Shown in pieces: positions 25,803 to 33,985 of a DNA stretch of 64,000 bases. The stretch's first letter is position 1. Each line of letters begins with the position of its first letter. Source of the DNA: JANPBY01 sp963851405. GTDB taxonomy: Bacteria > Actinomycetota > Actinomycetes > DATJPE01. The stretch lies in NCBI GenBank assembly GCA_963851405.1, contig CAWKPB010000005.1, forward strand, positions 186,001 to 250,000, given 5' to 3'. The notes under the pieces were generated by a model. The model searched no databases. It saw only the letters and a program-made list of their open reading frames with translations, and was not told where the DNA came from. The position numbers and the translations under genes are program-made.

Positions 25803-26441
25803 GTGTCTCTCGGCCCCTTGGTGATCGGTTTCGATCTAGACATGACGCTGATCGACTCGCGTCCGGGGATCGGTGCTGTATTGGCCGCGCTGACGGCCGA
25901 AACGGGCGTCCAGATCGATATCCCGCTCGTTCAGTCCAGGCTGGGTCCACCGCTGGACGTGGAGTTGGCGCACTGGTTTCCCGCTGACGAGGTGGCGGCC
26001 ATGAGCGATCGATTTCGGGCGCTCTACCCCGACCTTGCGATCGAACCGACGCCAGCGCTTCCCGGCGCACGTCGGGCGCTTGCGGCCGTCCGGGACGGCG
26101 GTGGCCGCACGCTGGTCGTCACGGCCAAGTACGCACCCAACGCGCGCCTCCACCTGCGCCACTTGGGACTGCCGGTCGACAAGGTCGAGGGCTGGCGATG
26201 GGCTGAAGCCAAAGGGCTGGCCCTTCGCGAGCACGGCGCAAGCGTGTACGTCGGGGACCACCCGGGTGACATGATCGGCGCGCGGTCGGCCGACGCGATC
26301 GGGATCGGCGTGACGACCGGTGCCACGTCAGCAGCTGAACTCCAGGCGGCTGGGGCCAGCGCTGTACTCGACAGCCTCGAGGAGTTCCCGGAATGGCTGA
26401 GCGGGCACCTGGACGAAATGAGTCCTCGCTGGAGGGCCTAG
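25803..26441 (+). CDS. HAD-superfamily hydrolase
   Basis: A 212-residue phosphatase-like protein. Motif I is FDLDMTLIDS with the nucleophile Asp, motif II is LVVTAKY, and motif IV is VGDHPGDMIGA; a Lys in EAKGLAL fits motif III. The cap is small, as in phosphoglycolate-phosphatase-like enzymes. GTG 25803 has TAGGCT 6 bases upstream, so a leaderless message divergent from the XPB pair is likely. Substrate unknown. Confidence 0.9.
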   Translation: MSLGPLVIGFDLDMTLIDSRPGIGAVLAALTAETGVQIDIPLVQSRLGPPLDVELAHWFPADEVAAMSDRFRALYPDLAIEPTPALPGARRALAAVRDGGGRTLVVTAKYAPNARLHLRHLGLPVDKVEGWRWAEAKGLALREHGASVYVGDHPGDMIGARSADAIGIGVTTGATSAAELQAAGASAVLDSLEEFPEWLSGHLDEMSPRWRA

Positions 26442-26589
26442 CGCCGATGGGCGCCCGCACCGTGGTTCTCGGCCGGCCGTGATCGGCGCGAGTTATCTGT
26501 GGCGACGGGCTAGGCTGGGGCCGGCTCAGTCGAGGTTGATCGCCTGCGTTGGCCACTTCCCGTCCGACCCACTAACTCTGGAGATTCTC

Positions 26590-26965
26590 GTGCCCACCGG
26601 CAAGGTCAAGTTCTTCGATACCGAGAAGGGCTTCGGCTTTCTCTCGCGACGACGGAGGCGACGTCTTCCTGCACGCGTCCGCCCTTCCGGAAGGCGTCGA
26701 CGAGCTGCCGAACGGGACTCGCGTGGAGTTTGGTGTCGCCGAGGGCAAGAAGGGTGAGCAGGCGCTGTCCGTACGCGTGCTTGACCCGCTGCCTTCCGTG
26801 GTCAAGGCCAGCCGGCGGCCGGCGGACGACATGGCAGTCATCGTGGAAGACCTGATCAAGGTGCTCGACAACGTGGGCAACGGTCTGCGGCGTGGTCGTT
26901 ACCCAGCCGACACCGGCAAGGTGGCGAAGATGCTCCGAGCGGTGGCCGACCAACTCGAGGGCTGA
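26590..26965 (+). pseudogene. CspB-type cold-shock gene, interrupted by a frameshift
   Basis: From GTG 26590 the frame gives VPTGKVKFFDTEKGFGFLS, then runs into Arg-rich nonsense. From 26642 the +1 frame continues RDDGGDVFLHASALPEG and VEFGVAEGKKGEQALSVRV, then a C-terminal helix pair ending VADQLEG. Joined, this is a cold-shock domain plus a C-terminal extension as in mycobacterial CspB (about 125 residues). Loss of one CT from a CTCTCT run near 26641 would explain it. GGAG precedes the GTG. It could be a sequencing error, a true pseudogene or, less likely, a +1 recoding site at TTTC. It lies beside a second frameshifted gene. Confidence 0.8.
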
Positions 26966-27014
26966 CGCCATGGCCAGGACCTCGCCAACGCCACCGGAAG
27001 GTACCCTCGCGAGC

Positions 27015-27786
27015 GTGAATGCCCCCACCCGTACGGCGCGCCCGGACGCTGCGTGCGTCTCCGCGATAGACGTGGCTCGTGCCGCCGCAGTCGAGTTGGT
27101 CGGCGAATCCGTGGTCGGCGACCACCTCGGGGTGGAGGCAGACGGCGAGCGGCTGGTCACGCACCTGTTCGACAGTCAGCTGCCCGGCTACCGGGGTTGG
27201 CGTTGGGCCGTCACCGTGACCCGGGTGTCCCGCGGCCGCGTCATCACCGTCGACGAGGTGGTGCACCTTCCGGGCTCGCAAGCCTTGCTCGCTCCACCGT
27301 GGGTTCCCTGGGCGGAGCGGCTGCAACCTGGCGATGTCGGTGTGGGCGACCTACTCCCTGCTGCTGAGGAGGATCCTCGACTCGAGCCGGGGTGGTCGTC
27401 CGTGGGGGATGAGGTCGATCCCGAGGTCGAGTTCGTGGCGAGGGACTTGGGCCTCGCGCGTCGCCGGGTGCTCTCCGCCGAGGGTCGGGAAGAAGCCGCG
27501 GATCGCTGGTTGAACTCCGCCGGAGGACCGTTCGTGCCGTTGGCCGAGCAGGCCCCAGCAACCTGTGATTCGTGTGGCTTCTTCGTGCGCATCGGGCGCT
27601 CTCGGGCAGGCCTTCGGTCTGTGTGCCAACGTCTTCTCACCCAGCGATGGGCATGTCGTCTCACTGGATCACGGGTGCGGCGGTCATTCGGAGGGTTCGT
27701 CGGCCAGTCGGCGCTCTCAACGGCCCATTTCTCTACCCGCGCCAGTAGTCGACGACTTGGGGTACGACGACCTCGGCCACAGCTGA
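27015..27786 (+). pseudogene. DUF3027 protein gene, interrupted by a frameshift
   Basis: The frame from GTG 27015 encodes about 195 residues of a DUF3027-type protein (AAAVELVGESVVGDHLGVE, GYRGWRWAVTVTRV, then CDSCGFFVRIG). Near 27594-27596 the frame is lost; the +1-shifted frame continues ALGQAFGLCANVFSPSDG and VVSLDHGCGGHSE to a stop at 27786. Removing one G from GGG at 27594-27596 restores a continuous protein. TACCCT lies 7 bases before the GTG, so it is probably leaderless; ATG 26970 is an alternative. Neighbourhood with cspB is typical in actinobacteria. Function unknown. Confidence 0.78.
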
Positions 27787-27815
27787 ACCGTCACGGACGA
27801 GGGGCGGGACTGGCC

Positions 27816-28076
27816 CTAGCTCTGACCGGATGCCGAGCGACCGGCCTCGCGGTACCGCGTGCGTCGGACGAGCGCAATCGACAATCCCATCAGGCCTAGA
27901 ACAAATCCGGCTGCGCACCCGGCGATCCAGGTCGATGTGGCGCTGGTGGCCAGCCCGGCGAGCAAAGCGATCAGCCACAGTGCTGTGCCCACTGTCGCCG
28001 GGACCACGGCGTCGGTGTGGGGAGCGTCTGGCAGCGCCAAGGGTCTGCTGGGCTCTGGGACGACAGGCTGGGACAT
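27816..28076 (-). CDS. DUF2530 membrane protein
   Basis: An 86-residue protein with two membrane segments (ATVGTALWLIALLAGLAT and CAAGFVLGLMGLSIALV) and a basic tail, matching DUF2530. Function unknown. ATG 28076 has TAGGGT 6 bases upstream (leaderless). It is divergent from a tiny membrane-peptide gene. Confidence 0.78.
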   Translation of the reverse strand: MSQPVVPEPSRPLALPDAPHTDAVVPATVGTALWLIALLAGLATSATSTWIAGCAAGFVLGLMGLSIALVRRTRYREAGRSASGQS

Positions 28077-28123
28077 GCCATGACCCTAACCAGCGGCGAG
28101 GGAGCCGCGTACCCTCGATTCCC

Positions 28124-28210
28124 GTGAACCCTCGGACGCGTCGTTGGCTGGTGCCGGTCGTCCTCGTGCTCCTCGTTGCGCTCGTGCTGCTCGGATCTCT
28201 GGGCCGCTAG
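28124..28210 (+). CDS. 28-residue single-pass membrane peptide
   Basis: GTG 28124 to TAG 28210 encodes MNPRTRRWLVPVVLVLLVALVLLGSLGR: a basic N-terminus and one 20-residue hydrophobic helix. TACCCT lies 8 bases upstream of the GTG, which supports leaderless expression. The methyltransferase gene begins 2 bases after its stop and lacks its own Shine-Dalgarno, so the peptide gene could act as a translated leader. No homologue is recognised. Confidence 0.5.
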   Translation: MNPRTRRWLVPVVLVLLVALVLLGSLGR

Positions 28211-28212
28211 CC

Positions 28213-29400
28213 GTGGCTCTACCGCTCGATCTCGCTCTCGCGGAGATCCGGCTTTTGGTGCTTGATCCAGACCGCCTCGTCCGCGCCATCTCGGCCGGAC
28301 GTCGTCAGGGTCGTCCGCGCCCCGACCCGGCGCGCGTGGAGTTGCGCCCAGTCGATCTCAAGCAGGGAAGGCGGCTTCTCATGACCTCCCAAGATGGCGT
28401 GCAGGCGACCTCTCGACACGTGGCCTACGGCGATGAGGCTGCGGCCGTGCTCGATGGACTTCTGGATCAGCCTTACGGGAACTGGCATGTCGAGACCGTG
28501 ACGGAAACCGTCCAGCTGCGGGTCACGAAGAAGGGCGGGGCCCAACTCCATCGGGCGCCCAAAGAACGGGCTCAGCAGACGGGGCACGACCGCAGCCGCC
28601 GGCGGCTCATCGCTGATGACGATCCGCTGTTCGCGCCAGCTACGGGGGCCGACAAGCGACGGCAGGTCGAGGCCTTCCTAAGGGCGATGGATCCGGTGGT
28701 TCCGACCGACGTGGACCAGCCCGTGGGTTTGGTCGATCTGGGGTGCGGGAACGCGGCGCTGACCTTCGCCGCATATCGCTATTTGACTGAACATTCCGGT
28801 CGCGAGGCGCGGGTCGTCGGCGTTGATCTCAAGATCCAGTCCAAGGAACATAACGAGGAGATCGCAGCGGGGCTGGGGTGGAGCGAACAGGTCAGGTTCG
28901 TCACCTCAGCGATTGCCGATGCCGAGGTCGATATGTCACCGGCGCGGCTGGATCTCGTCGTGGCCCTGCACGCCTGCGATACGGCAACCGACGAAGCGAT
29001 CGCTCGCGCGGTTCGGTGGGCTGCACCCGCACTCCTTGCTGCTCCGTGCTGCCATCACGATCTCGCCAGCCAGCTCAAGGGGACAAGCGCTCCTCCGCCG
29101 TACGCCGCTCTGGTTCGGCACGGGATCATCAGGGAGCGCTTCGCCGACGTCCTCACCGACAGCCTTCGAGCGCAGATCCTGCGAATCCTTGGCTATCGGG
29201 TGGAGGTGATGGAGTTCGTAGGCTCCGAGCACACCCCGCGAAACACGTTGATCCGGGCCGTTCGAACCGGCATGCCTCCCGCTCCTCAGGTGGTCGCGGA
29301 CTATCGAGCCCTCATCGATGCGTGGGGAGTCCGCCCGGCGCTTGCGGCGATGCTGGAGCCGGAGCTGACCGTGGAGCTGGAGCGAGCGTCCCCCCAATGA
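28213..29400 (+). CDS. SAM-dependent methyltransferase (class I)
   Basis: A 395-residue protein. The SAM-binding motif I is VGLVDLGCGNAALTFAAY, motif II region VVGVDLKIQSKEHN, and a later LVVALHACDTATDEAI and LAAPCCHHDLASQL, a CCHH-containing block shared with the Methyltransf_32/GSTCD-like group. The N-terminal 150 residues are a separate domain of unknown type. GTG 28213 starts 2 bases after the 28-residue gene; its stop overlaps the next gene (ATGA). Substrate unknown, possibly an RNA or small molecule. Confidence 0.82.
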   Translation: MALPLDLALAEIRLLVLDPDRLVRAISAGRRQGRPRPDPARVELRPVDLKQGRRLLMTSQDGVQATSRHVAYGDEAAAVLDGLLDQPYGNWHVETVTETVQLRVTKKGGAQLHRAPKERAQQTGHDRSRRRLIADDDPLFAPATGADKRRQVEAFLRAMDPVVPTDVDQPVGLVDLGCGNAALTFAAYRYLTEHSGREARVVGVDLKIQSKEHNEEIAAGLGWSEQVRFVTSAIADAEVDMSPARLDLVVALHACDTATDEAIARAVRWAAPALLAAPCCHHDLASQLKGTSAPPPYAALVRHGIIRERFADVLTDSLRAQILRILGYRVEVMEFVGSEHTPRNTLIRAVRTGMPPAPQVVADYRALIDAWGVRPALAAMLEPELTVELERASPQ

Positions 29401-30455
29401 GAGGGCGGTCGATGGGGGGCCAGTCAGCGGCCCTGGGCGCTGCGGCTTGCCTCGTTGGTCTCTGCGCGCTGGTGACTGGCGGCGGAGCCTATGCGACCAG
29501 TGATGCGCAAGAGCGGGCCTTTGTCATCAAGGACCCTCGCATCGTGGAGTCCAGTGGCCTGGCGTCGAGTGCCACGCTCCCAGGCGTCACCTGGACGGTC
29601 AACGACAGCGATGGCCTAGCCCAGGTGTACGGCTTGGACCGTCAGGGGCGAACGGTCGCGACGCTGTCTTTGAGCGGGGCGACCGCGAGGGACTGGGAGG
29701 CGGTGTCGGTCGGTCCTCGGTCGGGCGGGCGACACTGGATCTGGGTGGGTGACATCGGGGACAATTTGTCCACCTGGCCGACCGTTCGGGTCTACCGCCT
29801 CGCTGAACCAGTCGAGTCGGGGGACCGGACCGTGACGTGGTCGGCGTACGACCTTCGGTACCCGGACGGCCCACGTAACGCCGAGGCCCTGCTCGTCGAT
29901 CCCGTGACGGGCCGTCTGTTCATCGTGTCCAAACGGGTCCAGGGGGCGGCTGTCTACCGGCTCCCGAGAACGCTTCGAACTGATCGGGTGAACACCCTGA
30001 CCCGGGTGGCCAAGGCGCCTCCTCTCGTGACCGACGGCGCCTTTGCTCCGGATGGCACGCTTGCACTGCGCGACTATCTGGTCGCACACGTTGGCGATCG
30101 GTGGGCTGCCAGGACGATCGTGCCGCTTCCTGTCCTCCCGCAAGGCGAATCTCTGACGTGGACGTTGGATGGCTCGGCGTTGCTGGTGGGGAGCGAAGGG
30201 TTCAGAAGTGCGGTGTGGCGAGTGCCTCTTGCGACCGTAGCTAGTTCGCCGACGAGCGCGGAACAACGTGGCGAGGAGGACGCGGTGGCCACACCCGAGG
30301 GCTCGCCCACTGCGTTCGCCACGGCCAACAACGAGTCCACTTCGCCGTCGCCCTGGGTGATCGCAGCGCTGGGCCTTGCCGTGGGCGGGGGCCTGGCCGC
30401 GTTGCATTCGACCCGGCGGCGAGGATCTCGCCGGTCTGGTCCGGGCGGCGAGTGA
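29397..30455 (+). CDS. Secreted protein with C-terminal membrane anchor
   Basis: A 352-residue protein with a signal peptide (CLVGLCALVTGGGAYA) and a C-terminal hydrophobic helix (PWVIAALGLAVGGGLAAL) followed by a basic tail. The middle resembles a beta-propeller: repeated VxxLSLSGATARDWE, WVGDIGDN and RLFIVSKRV strands. ATG 29397 overlaps the methyltransferase stop. The architecture suggests an extracellular domain held at the membrane. I do not recognise a defined function. Confidence 0.72.
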   Translation: MRGRSMGGQSAALGAAACLVGLCALVTGGGAYATSDAQERAFVIKDPRIVESSGLASSATLPGVTWTVNDSDGLAQVYGLDRQGRTVATLSLSGATARDWEAVSVGPRSGGRHWIWVGDIGDNLSTWPTVRVYRLAEPVESGDRTVTWSAYDLRYPDGPRNAEALLVDPVTGRLFIVSKRVQGAAVYRLPRTLRTDRVNTLTRVAKAPPLVTDGAFAPDGTLALRDYLVAHVGDRWAARTIVPLPVLPQGESLTWTLDGSALLVGSEGFRSAVWRVPLATVASSPTSAEQRGEEDAVATPEGSPTAFATANNESTSPSPWVIAALGLAVGGGLAALHSTRRRGSRRSGPGGE

Positions 30456-30466
30456 GGCTGCTTGAC

Positions 30467-31600
30467 CTAGGTGAGGGCGTTCACGACGTGGTCGATGCAC
30501 CCGGTCAAAGCGCTCACGTCCTCGGGGTCGACGGCTGGGAACATGGCCACCCGGACCTGGTTTCGTCCGAGCTTCCGGTAGGGCTCGCAGTCGAGAATCC
30601 CGTGCCTTCGCAGTACTTTTGCGACTGAAGTGGCATCGATCGACTCGGCCAGATCGATGGTGCCGACGACCTGCGAGCGCTTGGCTGGATCGGAGACGTA
30701 CGGCGTCGTCCATTCCGTTGCCTCGGCCCAGGAGTAGAGCCGGCTGGAGGAATCGGCGGTGCGGGCGACGCACCAATCTAGGCCGCCTTGGCTGTTGAAC
30801 CAGTCAACTTGCTCGGCCATGAGCAGGATCGTCGCCAGTGCCGGGGTGTTGTAGGTCTGATTGAGGCGGCTGTTGTCCACGGCGATTGAGAGGTCGAGGA
30901 ATGCGGGCATCCAGCGACCGGACGCCTTGAGTCGGGCCACCCGGTCGAGGGCCGCTGGACTCATTAGGGCAAACCACAGTCCGCCGTCTGAGCCGAAGCA
31001 CTTCTGCGGCGCGAAGTAGTACACGTCGAACTCGTTCGGGTCGACCGGCAGCCCGCCGGCAGCGGACGTTGCGTCGAGGACCATGAGGGCCCCGGGATCC
31101 GCGCCGCCGACTCGTGCGGGGCGGATCGCCACGCCAGTGGATGTTTCGTTGTGCGGGCTGGCATAGACGTCGATGCCAGCCTCGGCCTCGAAGGACGGGG
31201 CGTCACCGGGATCGGAGCCAAGAATTGTGGGAACACCTAGGTGCGGGGCGCTCTTGGCGGCCGAGGCGAACTTCGAACCGAACTCCCCGAAACTCAGGAA
31301 CTGAGCGCGGTCCTCGATCAGGCCGAACGTCGCGGCGTCCCAGAACGCGGTCGATCCACCGTTGCCTAGGACGACCTCGTACCCGTCGGGCAGGGCGAAG
31401 AGGTCCGTCAGGCCGTGCTGGACTCTAGCGACCTGACTCTTGACGGTGGCCTGGCGGTGCGAGGTCCCGAGATAGGTCGGAGCAACGGCGACCAGCCCAT
31501 CGATCTGCTCCGCTCGCACCTTGCTAGGCCCCGACCCGAAACGGCCGTCGGCGGGCAGCAGCTCGGCGGGAATGACGATGTCAGCGGGTTCAGCAGGCAT
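30467..31600 (-). CDS. serC: Phosphoserine aminotransferase (actinobacterial type)
   Basis: PLP enzyme of 377 residues converting 3-phosphohydroxypyruvate and glutamate to phosphoserine. It begins with DGRFGSGPSKVR, has GNGGSTAFWDAATFG (cofactor phosphate site), MVLDATSAAGG (Asp) and FAPQKCFGSDGG with the Schiff-base Lys. The C-terminus GRNQVRVAMFPAVDPEDV is typical. The frame is open to 31627, but ATG 31600 has TACCCT 7 bases upstream and fits the family. It converges on the secreted-protein gene. Confidence 0.95.
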   Translation of the reverse strand: MPAEPADIVIPAELLPADGRFGSGPSKVRAEQIDGLVAVAPTYLGTSHRQATVKSQVARVQHGLTDLFALPDGYEVVLGNGGSTAFWDAATFGLIEDRAQFLSFGEFGSKFASAAKSAPHLGVPTILGSDPGDAPSFEAEAGIDVYASPHNETSTGVAIRPARVGGADPGALMVLDATSAAGGLPVDPNEFDVYYFAPQKCFGSDGGLWFALMSPAALDRVARLKASGRWMPAFLDLSIAVDNSRLNQTYNTPALATILLMAEQVDWFNSQGGLDWCVARTADSSSRLYSWAEATEWTTPYVSDPAKRSQVVGTIDLAESIDATSVAKVLRRHGILDCEPYRKLGRNQVRVAMFPAVDPEDVSALTGCIDHVVNALT

Positions 31601-31687
31601 GGGCAGAAGGGTAGGTCGAGTGGCCAAGTGCGCGTTACGCAGGTCCGACCTGCGAGATGCTGCGTCGCGCGTGCTTGCTTCCAGCTG

Positions 31688-32344
31688 TCAGGTGCCGGAT
31701 CGGAGCGTCTTCGCGTATTTGTTCCAGGGCCGCTGAATGAGGGGTCCGAAGAGCAGCCGGACGGGCGCCGGAAGCTCGCGCTTCATCCGGGCCCGATCAT
31801 CCTCGTCCAGCGGCTCCAGGAGCATCCCGAAGGCCACGGGCATCATCTTGCGGGGGATGTGAGAGGTCGCATGCTCTCCCAGCGCATCCCACTCGGCCTG
31901 AGTCAGAGTGACTGCCGCCAACGAAACGATGTCACGTTCCTCGTGGTCGAGGTGTGGCTGGAGGGTCTCGTTCAGGGTGTCGAGCGCCACCGCCAGCCTT
32001 TCGCCCGATTCCGTCGTGGGATTCACCCGCCAGACCGCACAAGCCTCGGTGACGGACTCGATGGTGTCGTTCACGAGCACGTGTTCATGCCCGGTCTGTT
32101 CGATGGCAGCCGTCTGCTCGGGCGCCCGAGCTAGCAGCAGTGGGTAGAGGAGCTCGTCTTCGCTCGCGTGGTGGGTATGGAGCAGACCGATGCAGAAGTC
32201 GATGTGATCGGCGAGGAAGACCACCCGTTGGGCCGAGGGAGTCGGGTTGGCGCGTACGAGCGTGGCGCTTTCGTCAAACGCCCGCCGAAAGGTGCGGTGG
32301 ACGATCGCCATGTCTCGGACATCGATCGGGCTGGTCTCGGTCAT
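31688..32344 (-). CDS. Hemerythrin-domain protein
   Basis: A 218-residue four-helix di-iron protein. Metal ligands are in DMAIVHRTFRR (His), DFCIGLLHTHHASEDELLYPLL (HHxxE) and QPHLDHEERDIV (HxxxE), matching hemerythrin HHE spacing. These proteins bind oxygen or respond to nitric oxide and redox stress. ATG 32344 follows AAGG by 6 bases; 32350 is an alternative. The C-terminal 60 residues are basic and have no motif I know. Confidence 0.88.
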   Translation of the reverse strand: MTETSPIDVRDMAIVHRTFRRAFDESATLVRANPTPSAQRVVFLADHIDFCIGLLHTHHASEDELLYPLLLARAPEQTAAIEQTGHEHVLVNDTIESVTEACAVWRVNPTTESGERLAVALDTLNETLQPHLDHEERDIVSLAAVTLTQAEWDALGEHATSHIPRKMMPVAFGMLLEPLDEDDRARMKRELPAPVRLLFGPLIQRPWNKYAKTLRSGT

Positions 32345-32526
32345 CGTCATCCTTCGAGGCGAGATGGTGCGTTGTCGAGAGTTTGCCGACTGGTAGCCGC
32401 CCCCGCCGGAGAATTGCGCAGTTCACTGCATGCCTTGGGGGCGCTGAGCGCAGGCCGCCCTAAGGCCTGGCGGCCTGTCGTACTCTGCGGGAGCGGGTCA
32501 GCGAATGCGACGAAGGGATCCAGACC

Positions 32527-33474
32527 ATGCCTCTCGGCACGGTGAAGGTGGCCGTCGTTCAGCGCCCCCCGGTGCTGCTCGATCGGACCGCAACGATGGG
32601 CTTAGTGGTCGACTCGATCGGTGAGGCTGCTGGGGCCGGTGCGACCTTGGTTGTCTTCCCGGAGACGTTTATCCCTGGATATCCGGCGTGGGTGTGGTCG
32701 CTGAAGCCTGGTGACGATTACGAGTTCGGCGCTGACCTCTACCGACTTCTGGTGGAGGAAAGCGTTGACTTGACCACCGATGACTTGGTGCCGGTCCGCC
32801 AGGCCGCAGCGGAGCACCAGGTGGTGGTCGTCTGCGGCATCCACGAGCGGGATGGCGAGTTCAGCCGGAGCACGCTCTATAACACCCTTGTCACCATCGA
32901 TCGCGATGGCTCGATCGTGAACCGCCACCGCAAGTTGGTGCCCACGAACCCCGAGCGCATGGTCTGGGGGCAAGGTGACGCATCGGGATTGCGAGTCGTT
33001 GACACCGCGGTAGGGCGGCTGGGGGGACTGATCTGCTGGGAGAACTACATGCCTTTGGCCCGCTATGCGCTATTTGCTGACGGCGTGGAGGTGTACGTGG
33101 CCTCGACCTGGGATAGCGGGGATGGGTGGTTGTCCACCATGCGCCACATCGCCAGCGAAGGCCGGTGTTGGGTCATCGGATCTGGTTCCGCACTGAACAC
33201 CCGAGACGTTCCTGAAAGCCTCCCTTCGCGTGACACGCTGTTCGGTGACGCCGACGCTTGGATCAATGACGGCGACTCGGTCATCGTCGCTCCAACCGGA
33301 CAGATCGTGGCCGGCCCGATGCACGCGGAGTACGGAATCCTCTACGCCGACATCCGGCCCAGCGAATCAGCGAGCGCCCACCAGACCCTTGACGTAGCAG
33401 GGCACTATGGGCGCCCGGATATCTTCACGCTCACCGTGGACCGGTCACCCCGCAAGCCCATTTCGTTCACGTGA
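32527..33474 (+). CDS. Nitrilase/carbon-nitrogen hydrolase
   Basis: A 315-residue enzyme of the nitrilase branch. The catalytic triad is Glu46 (FPETFIPGYP), Lys136 (RHRKLVPT) and Cys170 (GGLICWENYMPLARY). The WENYMP motif after Cys is typical of true aliphatic/aromatic nitrilases rather than amidases. It hydrolyses a nitrile to the acid and ammonia. GAAGGGA precedes the ATG. It stands alone; substrate unknown. Confidence 0.92.
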   Translation: MPLGTVKVAVVQRPPVLLDRTATMGLVVDSIGEAAGAGATLVVFPETFIPGYPAWVWSLKPGDDYEFGADLYRLLVEESVDLTTDDLVPVRQAAAEHQVVVVCGIHERDGEFSRSTLYNTLVTIDRDGSIVNRHRKLVPTNPERMVWGQGDASGLRVVDTAVGRLGGLICWENYMPLARYALFADGVEVYVASTWDSGDGWLSTMRHIASEGRCWVIGSGSALNTRDVPESLPSRDTLFGDADAWINDGDSVIVAPTGQIVAGPMHAEYGILYADIRPSESASAHQTLDVAGHYGRPDIFTLTVDRSPRKPISFT

Positions 33475-33501
33475 TCGCGCCCCACCAACAGTCTGGACGC
33501 A

Positions 33502-33852
33502 TCACGCCTTGCTGGCAGGCCCGATCTCGGGGTCACCGGTGGCGGTCGGGGCGCTCTCCTTGAGTTCCACGAAGATGACGTGGGTGTCCGTGTCGCCGAC
33601 GTTGTGGCCGGCGTGCTGCTGAGCGGGCAGCCAGGCGGTGGTTCCTGCGACGATGTCAACGTCGCGCGTCTGGCCGTCTTCGGCATAGAGCCGGCGCTTG
33701 AACGTGCTGAGTGTGTACATCACGCTGTCGGGGTGCGTGTGCTGAGTGGTCTTCAGCCCCGGCTGGTCTGTGTACTCAAGGACGCGGACTCGATCGTTTT
33801 CGAAGACCACCTTGTACTGGTCCGGGTTTGTCTCAGTGGGGTCCATCGCCAC
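33502..33852 (-). CDS. Cupin-domain protein
   Basis: A 116-residue single cupin. DQPGLKTTQHTHPDSVMY carries the metal-binding His residues and LPAQQHAGHNVGDTD the second motif. GTG 33852 is chosen because AGGAGG lies 7 bases upstream; the open frame continues to 33891 without support. It converges on the nitrilase gene. Ligand unknown. Confidence 0.85.
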   Translation of the reverse strand: MAMDPTETNPDQYKVVFENDRVRVLEYTDQPGLKTTQHTHPDSVMYTLSTFKRRLYAEDGQTRDVDIVAGTTAWLPAQQHAGHNVGDTDTHVIFVELKESAPTATGDPEIGPASKA

Positions 33853-33985
33853 GACGAATCCTCCTCGGTCGGTCGGTCGGTCGGGCGCCAAGCGCCGCGC
33901 ACGATCGACCCTAGGGGTCTGGGGGATCCATCGATGGCGATATCGGGATCGGACCGGACCCGCCGAACGAACCAGGCGTGCGGCG

